This document shows, piece by piece, positions 43,881 to 54,064 of a stretch of DNA of 64,000 nucleotides. Position numbers and translations under genes: made by a program. Each line of letters starts with the position of its first letter. Positions within the stretch are counted from its first letter, which is position 1. Source of the stretch: Symbiodinium natans (taxonomy: Eukaryota > Sar > Dinophyceae > Suessiales > Symbiodiniaceae); contig CAJNDS010001990.1 in NCBI GenBank assembly GCA_905221605.1, forward strand, positions 94,501 to 158,500, given 5' to 3'. The notes under the pieces were generated by a model. The model did not search any database. It was not told where the DNA came from and was given only the letters and a program-made list of their open reading frames with translations.

Positions 43881-43881
43881 C

Positions 43882-46723
43882 AGGCCACCGGTTGGCAAAG
43901 GGGAGGGCAAGGAGAAGCGAGAGCATGAAAAGCTACTGCCAGCAGTGGCAGGGCCTCTGATGGAGGAGCCCTGTTGGCTGGATGTGGCGCGCGTGGAGGG
44001 CCCGCTCCGTAAGAACGCTAGAGCTGTCACTGGAGCTTTGTTTTTGGCCTACGTCGTCAAGACTGGCCAAAAGTTCGTTCTCAAGAAGAAGGCAAGTGAC
44101 GACTCTCGGGCCAACAGAACACTTTGTGTAAACGATGGAACCTGTGCAATTATTGTGGCTGCATAGGCCGCCACTGAGCCTCTGAACAACTTTTGTTTGT
44201 CACACTCAGCCCAATCTTGCTGAGGAGCATGGGGAGCCAGACGCAGTGTTTCTTCGAGAGGCTGAATTTATGAATGCCCACAAGCATCCGAATATTGCGA
44301 ATATCTTGTTTGTATCGTCTTCCCCGACAACCGTCATCGCCGTGGAGCTGCTTGGCCCGCCCCTTTCCACGACGCAACAGCACATCAACCGTGTTGGGCT
44401 CAAGGAGACTTGCCACTGACATCAGCGAGTTTGCCTTAGACGGGGGATTTTGTCAATTGCTTTTCCTCGATAAGCGAGTTACGCCGAACATCATTGTCCC
44501 GGACATTTACTTAGCACAAATTTGTACGTTGGATTGTTTTTAATCGCCTCCAGCCTGCACTGCGGCTTCCCGGTGCAGACGAAGCGAAAACGCAAGCAAC
44601 ACTCACAGAGACACAGACGTACAGACTCGGAAGCCGAAACAGAAGCAGATGCAGACAGAGGTGCTGAAGCCGACACAGGCATGCGCGCTGTGATCGACAC
44701 ACGCGCGCACACACTGTCGCAGACACAATGGCAGACGCAGCGTGGACACAAAAGTGCAGACACAAACACAAAAGGGTAGGTGACTTCAAGCGAGGGCAAA
44801 CATAATGACAATGCAGCAGCAGAAAATATACGAGACAATCACAACGCACCTACTACACGGGAACATCTGCAAAACACAGGCTTGCGCGGCGGATGTCTTC
44901 GTTGGAATTCCCGTGCGCTGGCAAGTTCTTCTACGTGCGTTTATACTTGGAAAGCCCTTAGAACATTTACATATAGTACCAATGTAGAACATAGAGGCAG
45001 CAAGCACGCCACTGGAACCACACTCAACACTTGAGGTTCTCCTCGCTGCACACATGCGCTTAGAATGTCGGTTCTTGAATATGGAATGGGGGAATGAATG
45101 CATATAGCAGAAATGGAAATGTTTTTCATCTTGCAGGAAAGCAAACTGAACACGAGTTAGCTAGTGTCAAAGGGAAGAAAGTCTTGAACTCTTGTCTTTG
45201 CTTGCTGAGTTCCACTTGCTTAGCAACGCAGATTCCCACAATTCGGACCAGCAACTCGCTCACGAACCGCATGTTGTTGTGGGGTTAACCCTCCCCTTGT
45301 GGAGCCTACGATTTCGGAACGCGAGTTCTGAGCAGACGTCCGGGAACAGAATGAGACACTGCGGACACCGGCTTGAGCCAAGACTTGCCAGGATGCTCAT
45401 GCAGCAACTGTTTCTCAAGGCTTTGGTTGGTGAGAATGTGAGGCATGTAATTACGGCTGAGTTCACGTTTTGTCACAAAAAGAAGGGAATCCTTGCAGTG
45501 CAGTTTTCGCCCAGTGTCCTTGTCAGGAAGCTTTCAGGTGTGTGGCCACGGCAGTCCTCTTTCTACATGCGAGGCTTGTTGTCCATCGCGACATCAAGCC
45601 AAGCAACTGTTGCCACTCAGATCTGTCTGCCACAACGTGGGCTCTGAAGTTGATCGACTTTGATGCAGCTGAAACTTGTTCTTGTTAATATCATATGTTT
45701 GTTTGCGCGACGTGTTTGTGCACATCCGCAAGATCATGTTGGTGGTCCTTTCAAAAGGTAGCCCGATTAGCCAATTAGCCTTCTTTGCCACATGTTTTCT
45801 GTTGCTTACGTCGCTAGCAACCTCAGGAGAGCTTGGCAGAACCAGCCGGTCACGGCCCTGGCACTCCTTTTCTGTACTCGCCGATAGATTGGCAGGTCTG
45901 GTGCAGAAAGGCCGGGCAACTTTCGCGAAAGTGTTTGAAGGGCAGTGTACCGCAGTCATCTCATTATGTCTTCCCCACATCGTATTCGAAGAATCCTCAC
46001 ATCGTCCTCACATCGTCCTCGCATCGTCCTCACATCATTGTCACATCCTCTCATATATCAACCCAACATCGTGCTCCATCTTCTCAAGCGTCCACCCGTC
46101 CATCTCCTAAAACATCCACCCGGCCAACCTCTACGGGGGCCCCTTGTTTGGAAACTGAATGTCGCTGAAGCTTGAATCCCATAGCATGACCTGGTCCAAC
46201 ACAGTATTTAGTTTATTGGATCTTTGTAGGAAAGTACCAGGAGAGCAATACGGAAAAGAAACGCCCAGCAATCCTATACCACGCACCTCCACGGACAAAC
46301 CCTTCACAACGCTTTTGCGGTAACAAACTACGTTTGACTGACCATGTTTGGGCCCGAAAGCCCCTGAAGGATCTGGATGAGTATGCGGTCGGCGTCACTT
46401 TTCATGACGCGATCGTGGACCACCTTCATCTTCCTCACTCTGTTGCAGCATCCTTGATGCTGGGGCTGCAGACCCGCGAGAAGGCGCTGGACGAGGCCGG
46501 GTTGCACGGTCCGTCTGCGCCAATCAATGCTGCGCCCGGTTTAGTAGGGCCTCCGCCCCCTGAACACAGCTGGGGCCCTCTTTTCGTAAACTTTTCACAG
46601 ACCGCCCAAACCAATGTGGGGGAGGGCCCTGAAGCCCTGAAGACTTCGCGGCCAGAGACCCTGAAACTTTCTAGCCAAGGCTTAGGCCCGAAGCCTGAAG
46701 CTTTTAAAAGCCTTAAATCTTGA
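43882..46723 (+). CDS. Atypical eukaryotic protein-kinase-like gene, multi-exon
   Basis: Kinase subdomains appear in order on the + strand in separate exons. About 43882-44091 has a glycine-poor N lobe ending TGQKFVLKKK, with the likely ATP-binding Lys, followed by a strong GCAAGT donor. 44210-44400 gives REAEFMNAHKHPNIANILFV, with the alpha-C Glu, then VIAVELLG. About 45536-45685 gives the catalytic loop VVHRDIKPSN and the metal-binding segment LIDFDAAE, where DFG is replaced by DFD. About 45828-45900 gives GPGTPFLYSPID, in the activation-loop position of GTxxYxAPE. About 46347-46720 gives DLDEYAVGVTFHDAIVDH, with the alpha-F Asp. A piece between 44400 and 45530 (alpha D/E; perhaps LARMLMQQLFLK near 45390) is uncertain. 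Catalytic Lys, Glu, Asp and Asn are kept, so activity is plausible. The substrate is unknown. The introns are short and lack telomeric arrays, unlike the rest of the window. Confidence 0.6.
44590..44775 (+). repeat. Degenerate CAGACA-type hexamer tract
   Basis: About 180 bp dominated by ACACAGACG, GCAGACAGA and GACACA units in a kinase-gene intron. It produces low-complexity open frames on both strands. Confidence 0.6.
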
Positions 46724-46729
46724 AACTGT

Positions 46730-48990
46730 CCTTCGTGGATTGAAGCCAGGCCCTAAACAACCCAACTCCTTTGTCCTGAAACTTTCTGAACACTATTTCC
46801 GGGGACCAAAGAAGCCTACCATGGGTACCTGTAAACGTTTCGTGTTGGGGGCTCACTTCGTAACGTCGTAAGGAAACCCAGAAAGGTTACAGATGGAACG
46901 CGCCCAACCCGGGCTCTGCTCTCGAAGATTCCAGGAGCCAAGGGCCCTTAACTTTGAAGCCTTTACCCTGAGCCTGAGAGAGAGGTCTGTGCCTGAGTTT
47001 GAAGCAGCAAAGGGAAGAAGTGTCCTCAGATTGCAGCTAGAGCCAAATCCCCCAAAAATCCCATCCAAAGCCTTGCGGTCATAGCGAGTGCCCAGCAAAC
47101 TGAATTCGCGGAATAATCCCGGGAAACCTGTGATTACAGCAAGTGGCTCTAATATGCTCTAATAAACCGGGTGCAACAGAACTACTTTGCGTGAGGATGT
47201 GTCTTGTTTGCCTTATTTATTCTTATTTCGTCCGCGCTGTGCGACTGCAACTGTGAGGCTGTAAGGCCGCTGTTGTTGTCAAGTGTTTGTGCAATTTCCG
47301 CAGCATGATGCATCCTAAGCATTTCTAAGCACAGCCCGTCCATGTAGTTCTTGTCGTGCTGTCCATCTTGGGTGCAGAAACCATGGGCATTCTTGCACGG
47401 GGGTTTGCGGCCCGTAGCGCTGAGGTGCTCTCGTCAGTGCCATCATCAGAAGCTTGGCGTGTATTTTGCTAGAGCGTTCAGTGGCTTTCGGAGCCTGAGC
47501 GTCCGAGAGCTGTAGAAACTCAACGAACTTTTCATCAGCGCCCTTAATTTTGGTTTCTCAAGACCAAGCAGTTCTTTGGACACATGCTTGCTGACGTCTG
47601 AGTGCGAGGGTTGGTTTCTGGCACAGTAGTTCTTCGTCCCTGGTAATCTTAGGGTGTTTACGACGTTCCGGCCTTGCTTGTAGTGACTTTGACTGTGTGT
47701 GGCATGTTCTGGCGTCAGATCAAGAAAGCTGACAATCTGCTTCAGTACGTTTCAATGTGTCCACTCTGGTGCATATCGATGACAGCAATGAGTTTGATAG
47801 CGTTGGTGACACACGTGGTGAAAGCTACAAAGGTCACTCTTTGAATGGCGATGTATCTCGACGAGCTTGTCAGTCGGATGTTGCCCAAAGTAGAGCCCAA
47901 ACAGAAAATCACCCCGGATTTTGGACAAAGGAGTCCTCCTTCCGCGTTATAATGCTCCACGGTGTTGTCGCCCTCTGGCAGTTGACCTACCTTTCCCACG
48001 CACACTTGGAGAGGTGTTCCCTAAGTTCGGGCTGATCATTGTGCCTCTTGAATTAAGGTTCGTCGTTTGTCCACGTGTTTCGGGGGTTTCGGGGCCATGC
48101 GGCAGTTGGCGCCGTAGCTGTTGGTGATGTCACTTGTCGCATTGAGACGCGTTGGCTCGTTGATGGCCTGCTTGACCAAGGAATGGTTTTCGGGCAACGT
48201 TTACTCTGTGCCAGCGAGATGAAAAATTGCCGTGCCTCTACTCTGCCCCAACTTTCTGCCCCAACTTTCTGCCCGAACCCCGTGGAAACCCCAAAAAACT
48301 GAACTTTGGGCCACCATTCAAGATGTATATAGGAAAAGAGACATGTTCACACAAATGACACAACCACTCCTGAAGTGGAAAACTAAGAAAACTTCGGTTT
48401 CTCTCGAGTAAACTAGACCTTCCTCCCCTCTGTGCTTGCTGATGCTCCCCAACCTGGCCTGTAATCCCCAAACCTTCAACACGGAACTTCGAAGTTTCGT
48501 GTCGAAAATCCCCCTAGCCGAAACCTGCGAAAACGTGTGTTTTTTCGAGTAAAACACGCGTTTCCCCAAAAAAGCGCGGGCAAACGCCCAGGCCTGACCA
48601 GGGTTGGGCAGGGGACAAGCGTGCGCAGTCGGCACGTGTCAAAGCAGTGGCACTTCCCGTGCCGAGTTTTTTCAGGCCCGGCCACAGGCATCCTTTCGGA
48701 AGCTTCTGCTCAAGTGCGACCAGGTAAGGAGAGCAGAGCCCTGAGACATTGCGTTCACATCCAGGCGCAGACATGTGTAGGATGCATCGAGGGGTATACA
48801 CATCCCCTGAAGCTTCTTTTCAAGGCCGAGAGCCCACTCAACCCTAGCCGCCCTAGACCCCCAAGCCCCTAAACTCCCTTCTCCGAAGAGGAGTTCGGGG
48901 GGCGCCCCGAAGCCGACCTACAAGTCCTAAGCCCCGAAACCCCAACTTTCCGAAAACCTACCTTTCCCCTCCCCTCCCTCCCCCCCAGCT
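46730..48990. other. Stretch without a recognised gene
   Basis: Mixed-composition DNA between the kinase-like gene and the 48994 gene, almost free of telomeric heptamers. Several open frames of 60-110 codons occur on both strands, but none has a recognisable motif and they overlap each other. No RNA gene was seen. Confidence 0.4.
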
Positions 48991-48993
48991 GCC

Positions 48994-51900
48994 ATGGCGT
49001 CCTCCGAGCTGTTGGGCGCCCTCAACCGGCCGTGGCCCACGAGAATCCGCTGTTGCAGAGGTTTAGGATGGTTTAGGGTTCAGGGCGTAGGGTTTAGGGT
49101 GTAGGGTTGAAGGCACAGGATGGTTCAGGGTTCATGTCTCAAATCATCAAACAGCCAGGGGCAATTTGTCCCTAAACCGCAAACCCTAAACCCCAACCCG
49201 CAGAAGTTGACTGGGTGGGGGTTCGGCATTTTGGGGTCTAGGGCTCAGGGGCTTCTGCTGTTTCGGGGCTTGGCTTTCTTGGGCCAGGCTGTTCCGTGGG
49301 TGAAGAACTGAGCCGCAGACAGGGTCTATGGTTTAGGACACCTAATTAAATCCGAAACCTCGGGGCCGTAAAACTTCATACTTCCCCATGCTGCTTAGGA
49401 CCCGCCCAGAAACCTAGAAACCGTAAACCCCCCAAAACCATAAAGAACCTGAACTTTGAAGCCCCAAAGCCCAGGACCCTAAAACCCCCAAAGCCCCAAA
49501 AACCTAAAACCCTGGAAACCCTTAAAGCCCCAAAATCCTTAAACCCTAAACCCTGAACGCCCTTAAAGCCCCAAACCCTAAGCCCTAAAACCCCAAACCC
49601 CAAAAGCCCCAACGCCCCTAAACGCCCTTAAAGCCCGAAACCCTAAAACCCCAAAATCCCCAAAACCCCTAAACCGGCTACATGTCGTCGGGCTCCTTGA
49701 AACGTCTGCTCGGCACCGAGGCGCCGGGAGATGGCGGAGGCCGCCGGTGCTGTCTTCGAGGCTGCCTAGGGTTTAGGGTTTAGGGTTTAGGGTTTAGGGT
49801 TTAGGGTTTAGGGTTTAGGGTTTAGGGTTTAGGGTTTAGGGTTTAGGGTTTAGGGTTTAGGGTTTAGGGTTTAGGGTTTGGGGTCTAGGGTCTAGGGTCT
49901 AGGGTCTAGGGTTTAGGGTTTAGGGTTTAGGGTTTAGGGTTTGGGATCTAGGATTTATAGGGTTTAGGCAACCCCAAGCCCGCAAGCCCTGAAGTGTTTG
50001 GAGTTTAGGGTTCGTTGTTCTGGGTTCAGGCATGCGCTTTAACGGCTTAGGGTCTTAAAATAGGGGCCTGAGCCCATAATCTTAAAGCCGACATCTTGCA
50101 GATGGTCTAGGTTTGAGGGTTTCGAGTTTCGGGTTGGGGGCTTGGGGGCGACTCTTGCCCGAAACCTTTGGGCTTTAGGCAAACCTTCAAGCCCTTAGAC
50201 CCCTAAATCCCAAACCCAAGTTTCGAGGACTGGATATGTAGCTTTTAACCTTTTTGTTTGTATAGAATCCCTCTGTATATATATATATATGTATATATAT
50301 ATACATACATAGATAAGCATAACCTTTTGTGGGCTAGGTATTCAGCCTAAGCTAAACCCCTAAACCAAACCCCCGACGTTCCAAGGGTTCGCCACGGGCG
50401 TCGGCAGCAGACACCGTGTGGGCGCTCCACCTGGATGACCAAGGGTTGCATCTACCCCCCAAAAGAAGGGTTTAGGGTTTAGGGTTTAGGGTTTGGGGTT
50501 TGGGGTTTAGGGTTTAGGGTTTAGGGTTTAGGGTGAGGACCCCCGTAGTCGAATAGCAGTCGCGTGAGAGTCATGGGGTTCGTACTTCGGGGGCTTGGTG
50601 TTGCAGCATTGGTACGTGCAGCATGTAGACCCGAGTCCGAGCCGCAAAGCCCAACTTGACGCTCCCAAAGATGCCGGTGGTGCCTGCTTCATGCTCATCA
50701 CCTGCCTCTTCTACCCAGCCTAGATGCCCACAATGCCAAGGACCAACACCACGACACGCAATTCACGCCCAAGGGCAAAAACCGGCTGCCCCAACCTCGG
50801 CTCGGGTGGGCTTGGGGTTGCTGGGTTCACCTTGAGGGGCTCAAGGTTGTGCCCTTTGTTTCGGGAGGCCTTGTCCTGAAGCCTTTGCGGAGGGGAGGGG
50901 AGAGCAGGAGTAAACGAAGGGAACCCGTTAGGGACGCTTAGGCGACGAAATCGGAACCCCTTGGCCATAGACGCGGCTTTGTGGAAGTTTCTGTCGCCTT
51001 GCAAGGATAGGCTTTCTAGGGTTTAGCGGGGGTTTACTGCCATCCTGACTGGCAAGGTGACTGAAAGACTGCCCACCTCCAGTTGCTCTCTCTTGAGCTT
51101 CAAAGCCCGAAATGCTGAATCCCCTCCCGCCCCGAACAACCTCCAGACCCTCTACCCTAAGCCCGAAACCTTAGGCCTGTAAACCCCGAATCCGAAACCC
51201 TAAACTGATGCAATCTCGGGTTCTCTGCCCAGGCCCGATGAGAGCCGGATGAAGAAAATCGAGCAGGCGTAGCAAGTTTCTCGAAGCCAGTTCGTTGACT
51301 TGGAATCCTACGCCCAAGGATAAGTTACGCCATGATTATTATGACTACAACTACGATTTTTCCGATAATCACAATATTTACTATCATTCTATTCTTGCTA
51401 TTAGTACGATCATTCCCATTATGACTATTGCAGTTCTGAGTATTGTTACTATGAAGTCCTTCAGTGTCAATGCGGGGGAATGCCAAAGCGAATCCCCGGC
51501 AGCCTTCAGGAATACTGGGGAGCAGTTGGGGGTGACTGGGTTACCCACCCTAAACCCTAAACCCAAAACCCAAAACCCTAAACCCTAAACCCTAAACCCT
51601 AAACCCTAAACCCTAAGCCCTAAACCTTAAACCCTGCACATTGTACATTCAGGGTTCAGGACTTGGGCTGCAGGATGCAGAGTCTCAACCACTGAAATTC
51701 AGGGGTTGAGACTCTAAGCTTAGCCCCAAAATGCTAAACCCTACAAGCCTGTACCCAAAACCATAAGGGCTTTACCCTAAGCACCAAAATCCCGCCCCCC
51801 AAACCCCCAACCCCCAAACCCCAAAACCCGAGAACCCCAAACCCCAACCCCCAAACCCTAAACCCCAAAATCCCGCCCCCCAAACCCCCAACCCCCAAAC

Positions 51901-52913
51901 CCCAAAACCCGAGAACCCCAAACCCCAACCCCCAAACCCTAAACCCCAAACCCCAAGCCCCCAAGCCCCCAAGCCCCCAAGCCCCAAGCCCCCAAGCCCC
52001 AAACCCCCAAACCTCAAACCCAGGCGGAAGAGGAGTCGACCGGGACCATCACCCCACCTGAGGAGAGGCCCCCGCCACCTGGCAAGGCTGGGCGGCATGG
52101 AGGTTAGGGCAGGGTTGTAGGCCCTTACTTATAGCCCCTGTTTTCCTTTGTTTAGGGTTAAGGGTTTAGGGTTTAGGGTTTAGGGTTTAGGGTTTAGGGT
52201 TTAGGGGTTAGGGTTTAGGGTTTAGGGTTTAGGGTTTAGGGTTTAGGGTTTAGGGCTACTAGGACCCGGAATAGGCCGTTACTTCCTTTTTTCAAAGTTG
52301 GGGTTGCCTTGTAAACCCCTTTAAACCAAGAAGGGTACCCTATTGCTTCCTAGGTTACTCTTGGGTCTAGTAAGCGTTTGTTTGGGTGTTCGGCTTTATG
52401 AAGGGCTTGTGAGGTTTGGGTTTTTGATGCGCGCTCGTTTGGGTTTCAGGGTTAAGTAGGGGCTTGTGAATTTTTAGGGTCTTGGCTTGAGTGGGTGTTT
52501 GCCAAGGGCGTTGTAATGGTTTGTAAGGCGCAACGATCTCGCGGAGAGCCCTGCGTATACCCCCAAGCAAGCTTTGCAATTGCCTCCCCCGAATGGACCG
52601 ACCCCTCCAAGCCTCCAAGACAGAGGCAGAAGCACTTGACTTCCCAAACCCTAAACCCCCCTACACCCTAAGCCCTAAGCCCCAAGCCCTAAGCCCTAAG
52701 CCCTAAGCCCTAAGCCCTAAGCCCTAAGCCCTAAGCCCTAAGCCCTAAGCCCTAAACCCTAAACCCTAAACCCTAAACCCTAAACCCTTCCTCCAGGTCC
52801 GCGCCAAAGAGTCTCCCGCCGAAAAGGCGGCGCGGCGCGCGCGGCTCGGTGAGATGCCAAGTGCCGCAGAGGCAGCAGAGGCCGAGGAGGAAGAGGCCGC
52901 GGAGGCCAGGTAA
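48994..52913 (+). CDS. Hypothetical multi-exon protein with acidic C-terminal tail
   Basis: No family recognised. The likely start is ATG 48994 (MASSELLGALNRPW), preceded by a pyrimidine tract and CAG. Later exon-like islands: about 49680-49766 (atg gcg gag... MAEAAGAVFE), 50388-50450, 50607-50722 (HWYVQHVDPSPSRKAQLDAP...), 51234-51268 (RPDESRMKKIEQ), 52023-52085 (AEEESTGTITPPEERPPPPG) and a clear last exon 52797-52913 (VRAKESPAEKAARRARLGEM, then a Glu/Ala run and TAA). The internal joins are not proven. The last two exons suggest a low-complexity, charged, probably disordered tail. Each island sits between CCCTAAA-type sequence on the left and TTTAGGG on the right. Confidence 0.4.
49769..49964 (+). 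repeat. Telomere-type array (TTTAGGG on + strand)
   Basis: About 27 heptamers with a short block of TCTAGGG variants. It starts directly after the MAEAAGAVFE exon candidate. Confidence 0.85.
52258..52372 (+). mobile_element. Family B element copy
   Basis: Starts CTAGGACCCGGAATAGG, T-rich centre, then CCTTGTAAACCCC..AAACCAAGAAGGGTACCC and ends CCTAGGTTACTCTTGGGT. It shares both ends with 58772-58878 and the right end with 59435-59525. Confidence 0.55.
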
Positions 52914-53473
52914 CTGGGAACTATTTGGGGATTAATTGTGAGGGTTGAGGGTTGAGGGTTTAGGGTTTAGGGTTTAGGGTTGGGGTTTAGTTAAATTACG
53001 AAAATACGGGAACCCTCAGAGGCATCGAAAGGGTTTTCAGGAGGTGGTTGGAATTCTCTTCTCGGTCGGGGTGGCCAGGCGTTATCTGTTCCTGACGCTA
53101 AGCGCGAAGTTCCCCTAGATGGACAGTTCCTAAACTAACCCTAAACCCCAAACCCCAAAAACCCTAAAACCTACACCCCACACCCCAAAACCCTAAACCC
53201 CAAACCCCAAACCCCAAGCCCTAAACCCTAAACCCTAACCCTAAGTTGATTGTAAGGAATCTTCGCATTCTGCGGGTCAGGGGTGCATACGATCATCCTT
53301 GATGTTGATGCTCCGTCGCCGTGGCTCAGGATGAGTGGAGCCTGAAAAGCTCATCTGCTGTCCGTATACGTAGACCCTAAACTCTGAGCCATTCTAAGCC
53401 CTAAGCCCCCAAAAACTTAACCCCTAACAGCCATCCTAAACCCTCAACCCTAGAACCATCCTAAACCCTACCC

Positions 53474-53558
53474 GGGACCCTATGTACCCACAGTTTTAAG
53501 GGCTATACCTACCAAATAGTGGGTACTTACTAGTAAACTGTAGGCAAATAGAGTCCCA
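53474..53558 (+). mobile_element. Family F MITE-like hairpin, second copy
   Basis: GGGACCCTATGTACCCACAG and CTGTAGGCAAATAGAGTCCC, with ACCAAATAGTGGGTACTTAC in the centre matching the 16437 copy. Lies about 500 bp upstream of the ankyrin gene. Confidence 0.7.
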
Positions 53559-54064
53559 GCTAAGCCCTCAAATCACGCTCAACCCTAAACCCGAAACTTA
53601 TGTTCGCACTCCATGCCCGTCATTTCTGGAGCCTTGCCCTTGAAACGCCGAGAGTTCAAAGGTGAGGGATGTGTTCAGAATGCAATATCTGTTACAGCTT
53701 AAGGAAGGATGAACAAGGGCATTACGCTCATAAGGGACCCCTCATGTAGGCTCCCAAAGAGTAGGATCCCCTGTTAAAAAGGACCCCAATAAGACACCCG
53801 CTATTATCGTAACCCCCTTATACGGGTATGGGCGCCTCTCCATCTGAACCACAGCTGTTAACGGCTTCTATGGAATCAGGGCTGACGAGTAGATAGCACC
53901 CCCCCCTACACATCCAAAAATATACTGTGCATAAGAATAGAATCATATAAAAATCAATACTGCGATACTATAGTGGTCATGTAAAAATAGAACCATATAA
54001 TATTGCTTCTTTAAAGTAGAAATTTATAGTAGTTGTTAGAATTAGATTCTGAACTTGGCGCTGG

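Noticed and set aside
43637-43888. Minus-strand open frame of 83 codons with protein-like composition
   Set aside because: No motif or homologue recognised, no supporting exon next to it, and it overlaps the upstream side of the + strand kinase-like gene. Left as possible but unsupported.
47742-48035. Overlapping open frames on both strands near 47.7-48.0 kb
   Set aside because: Both are similar in length, neither has a recognisable family, and flanking splice sites are unclear.
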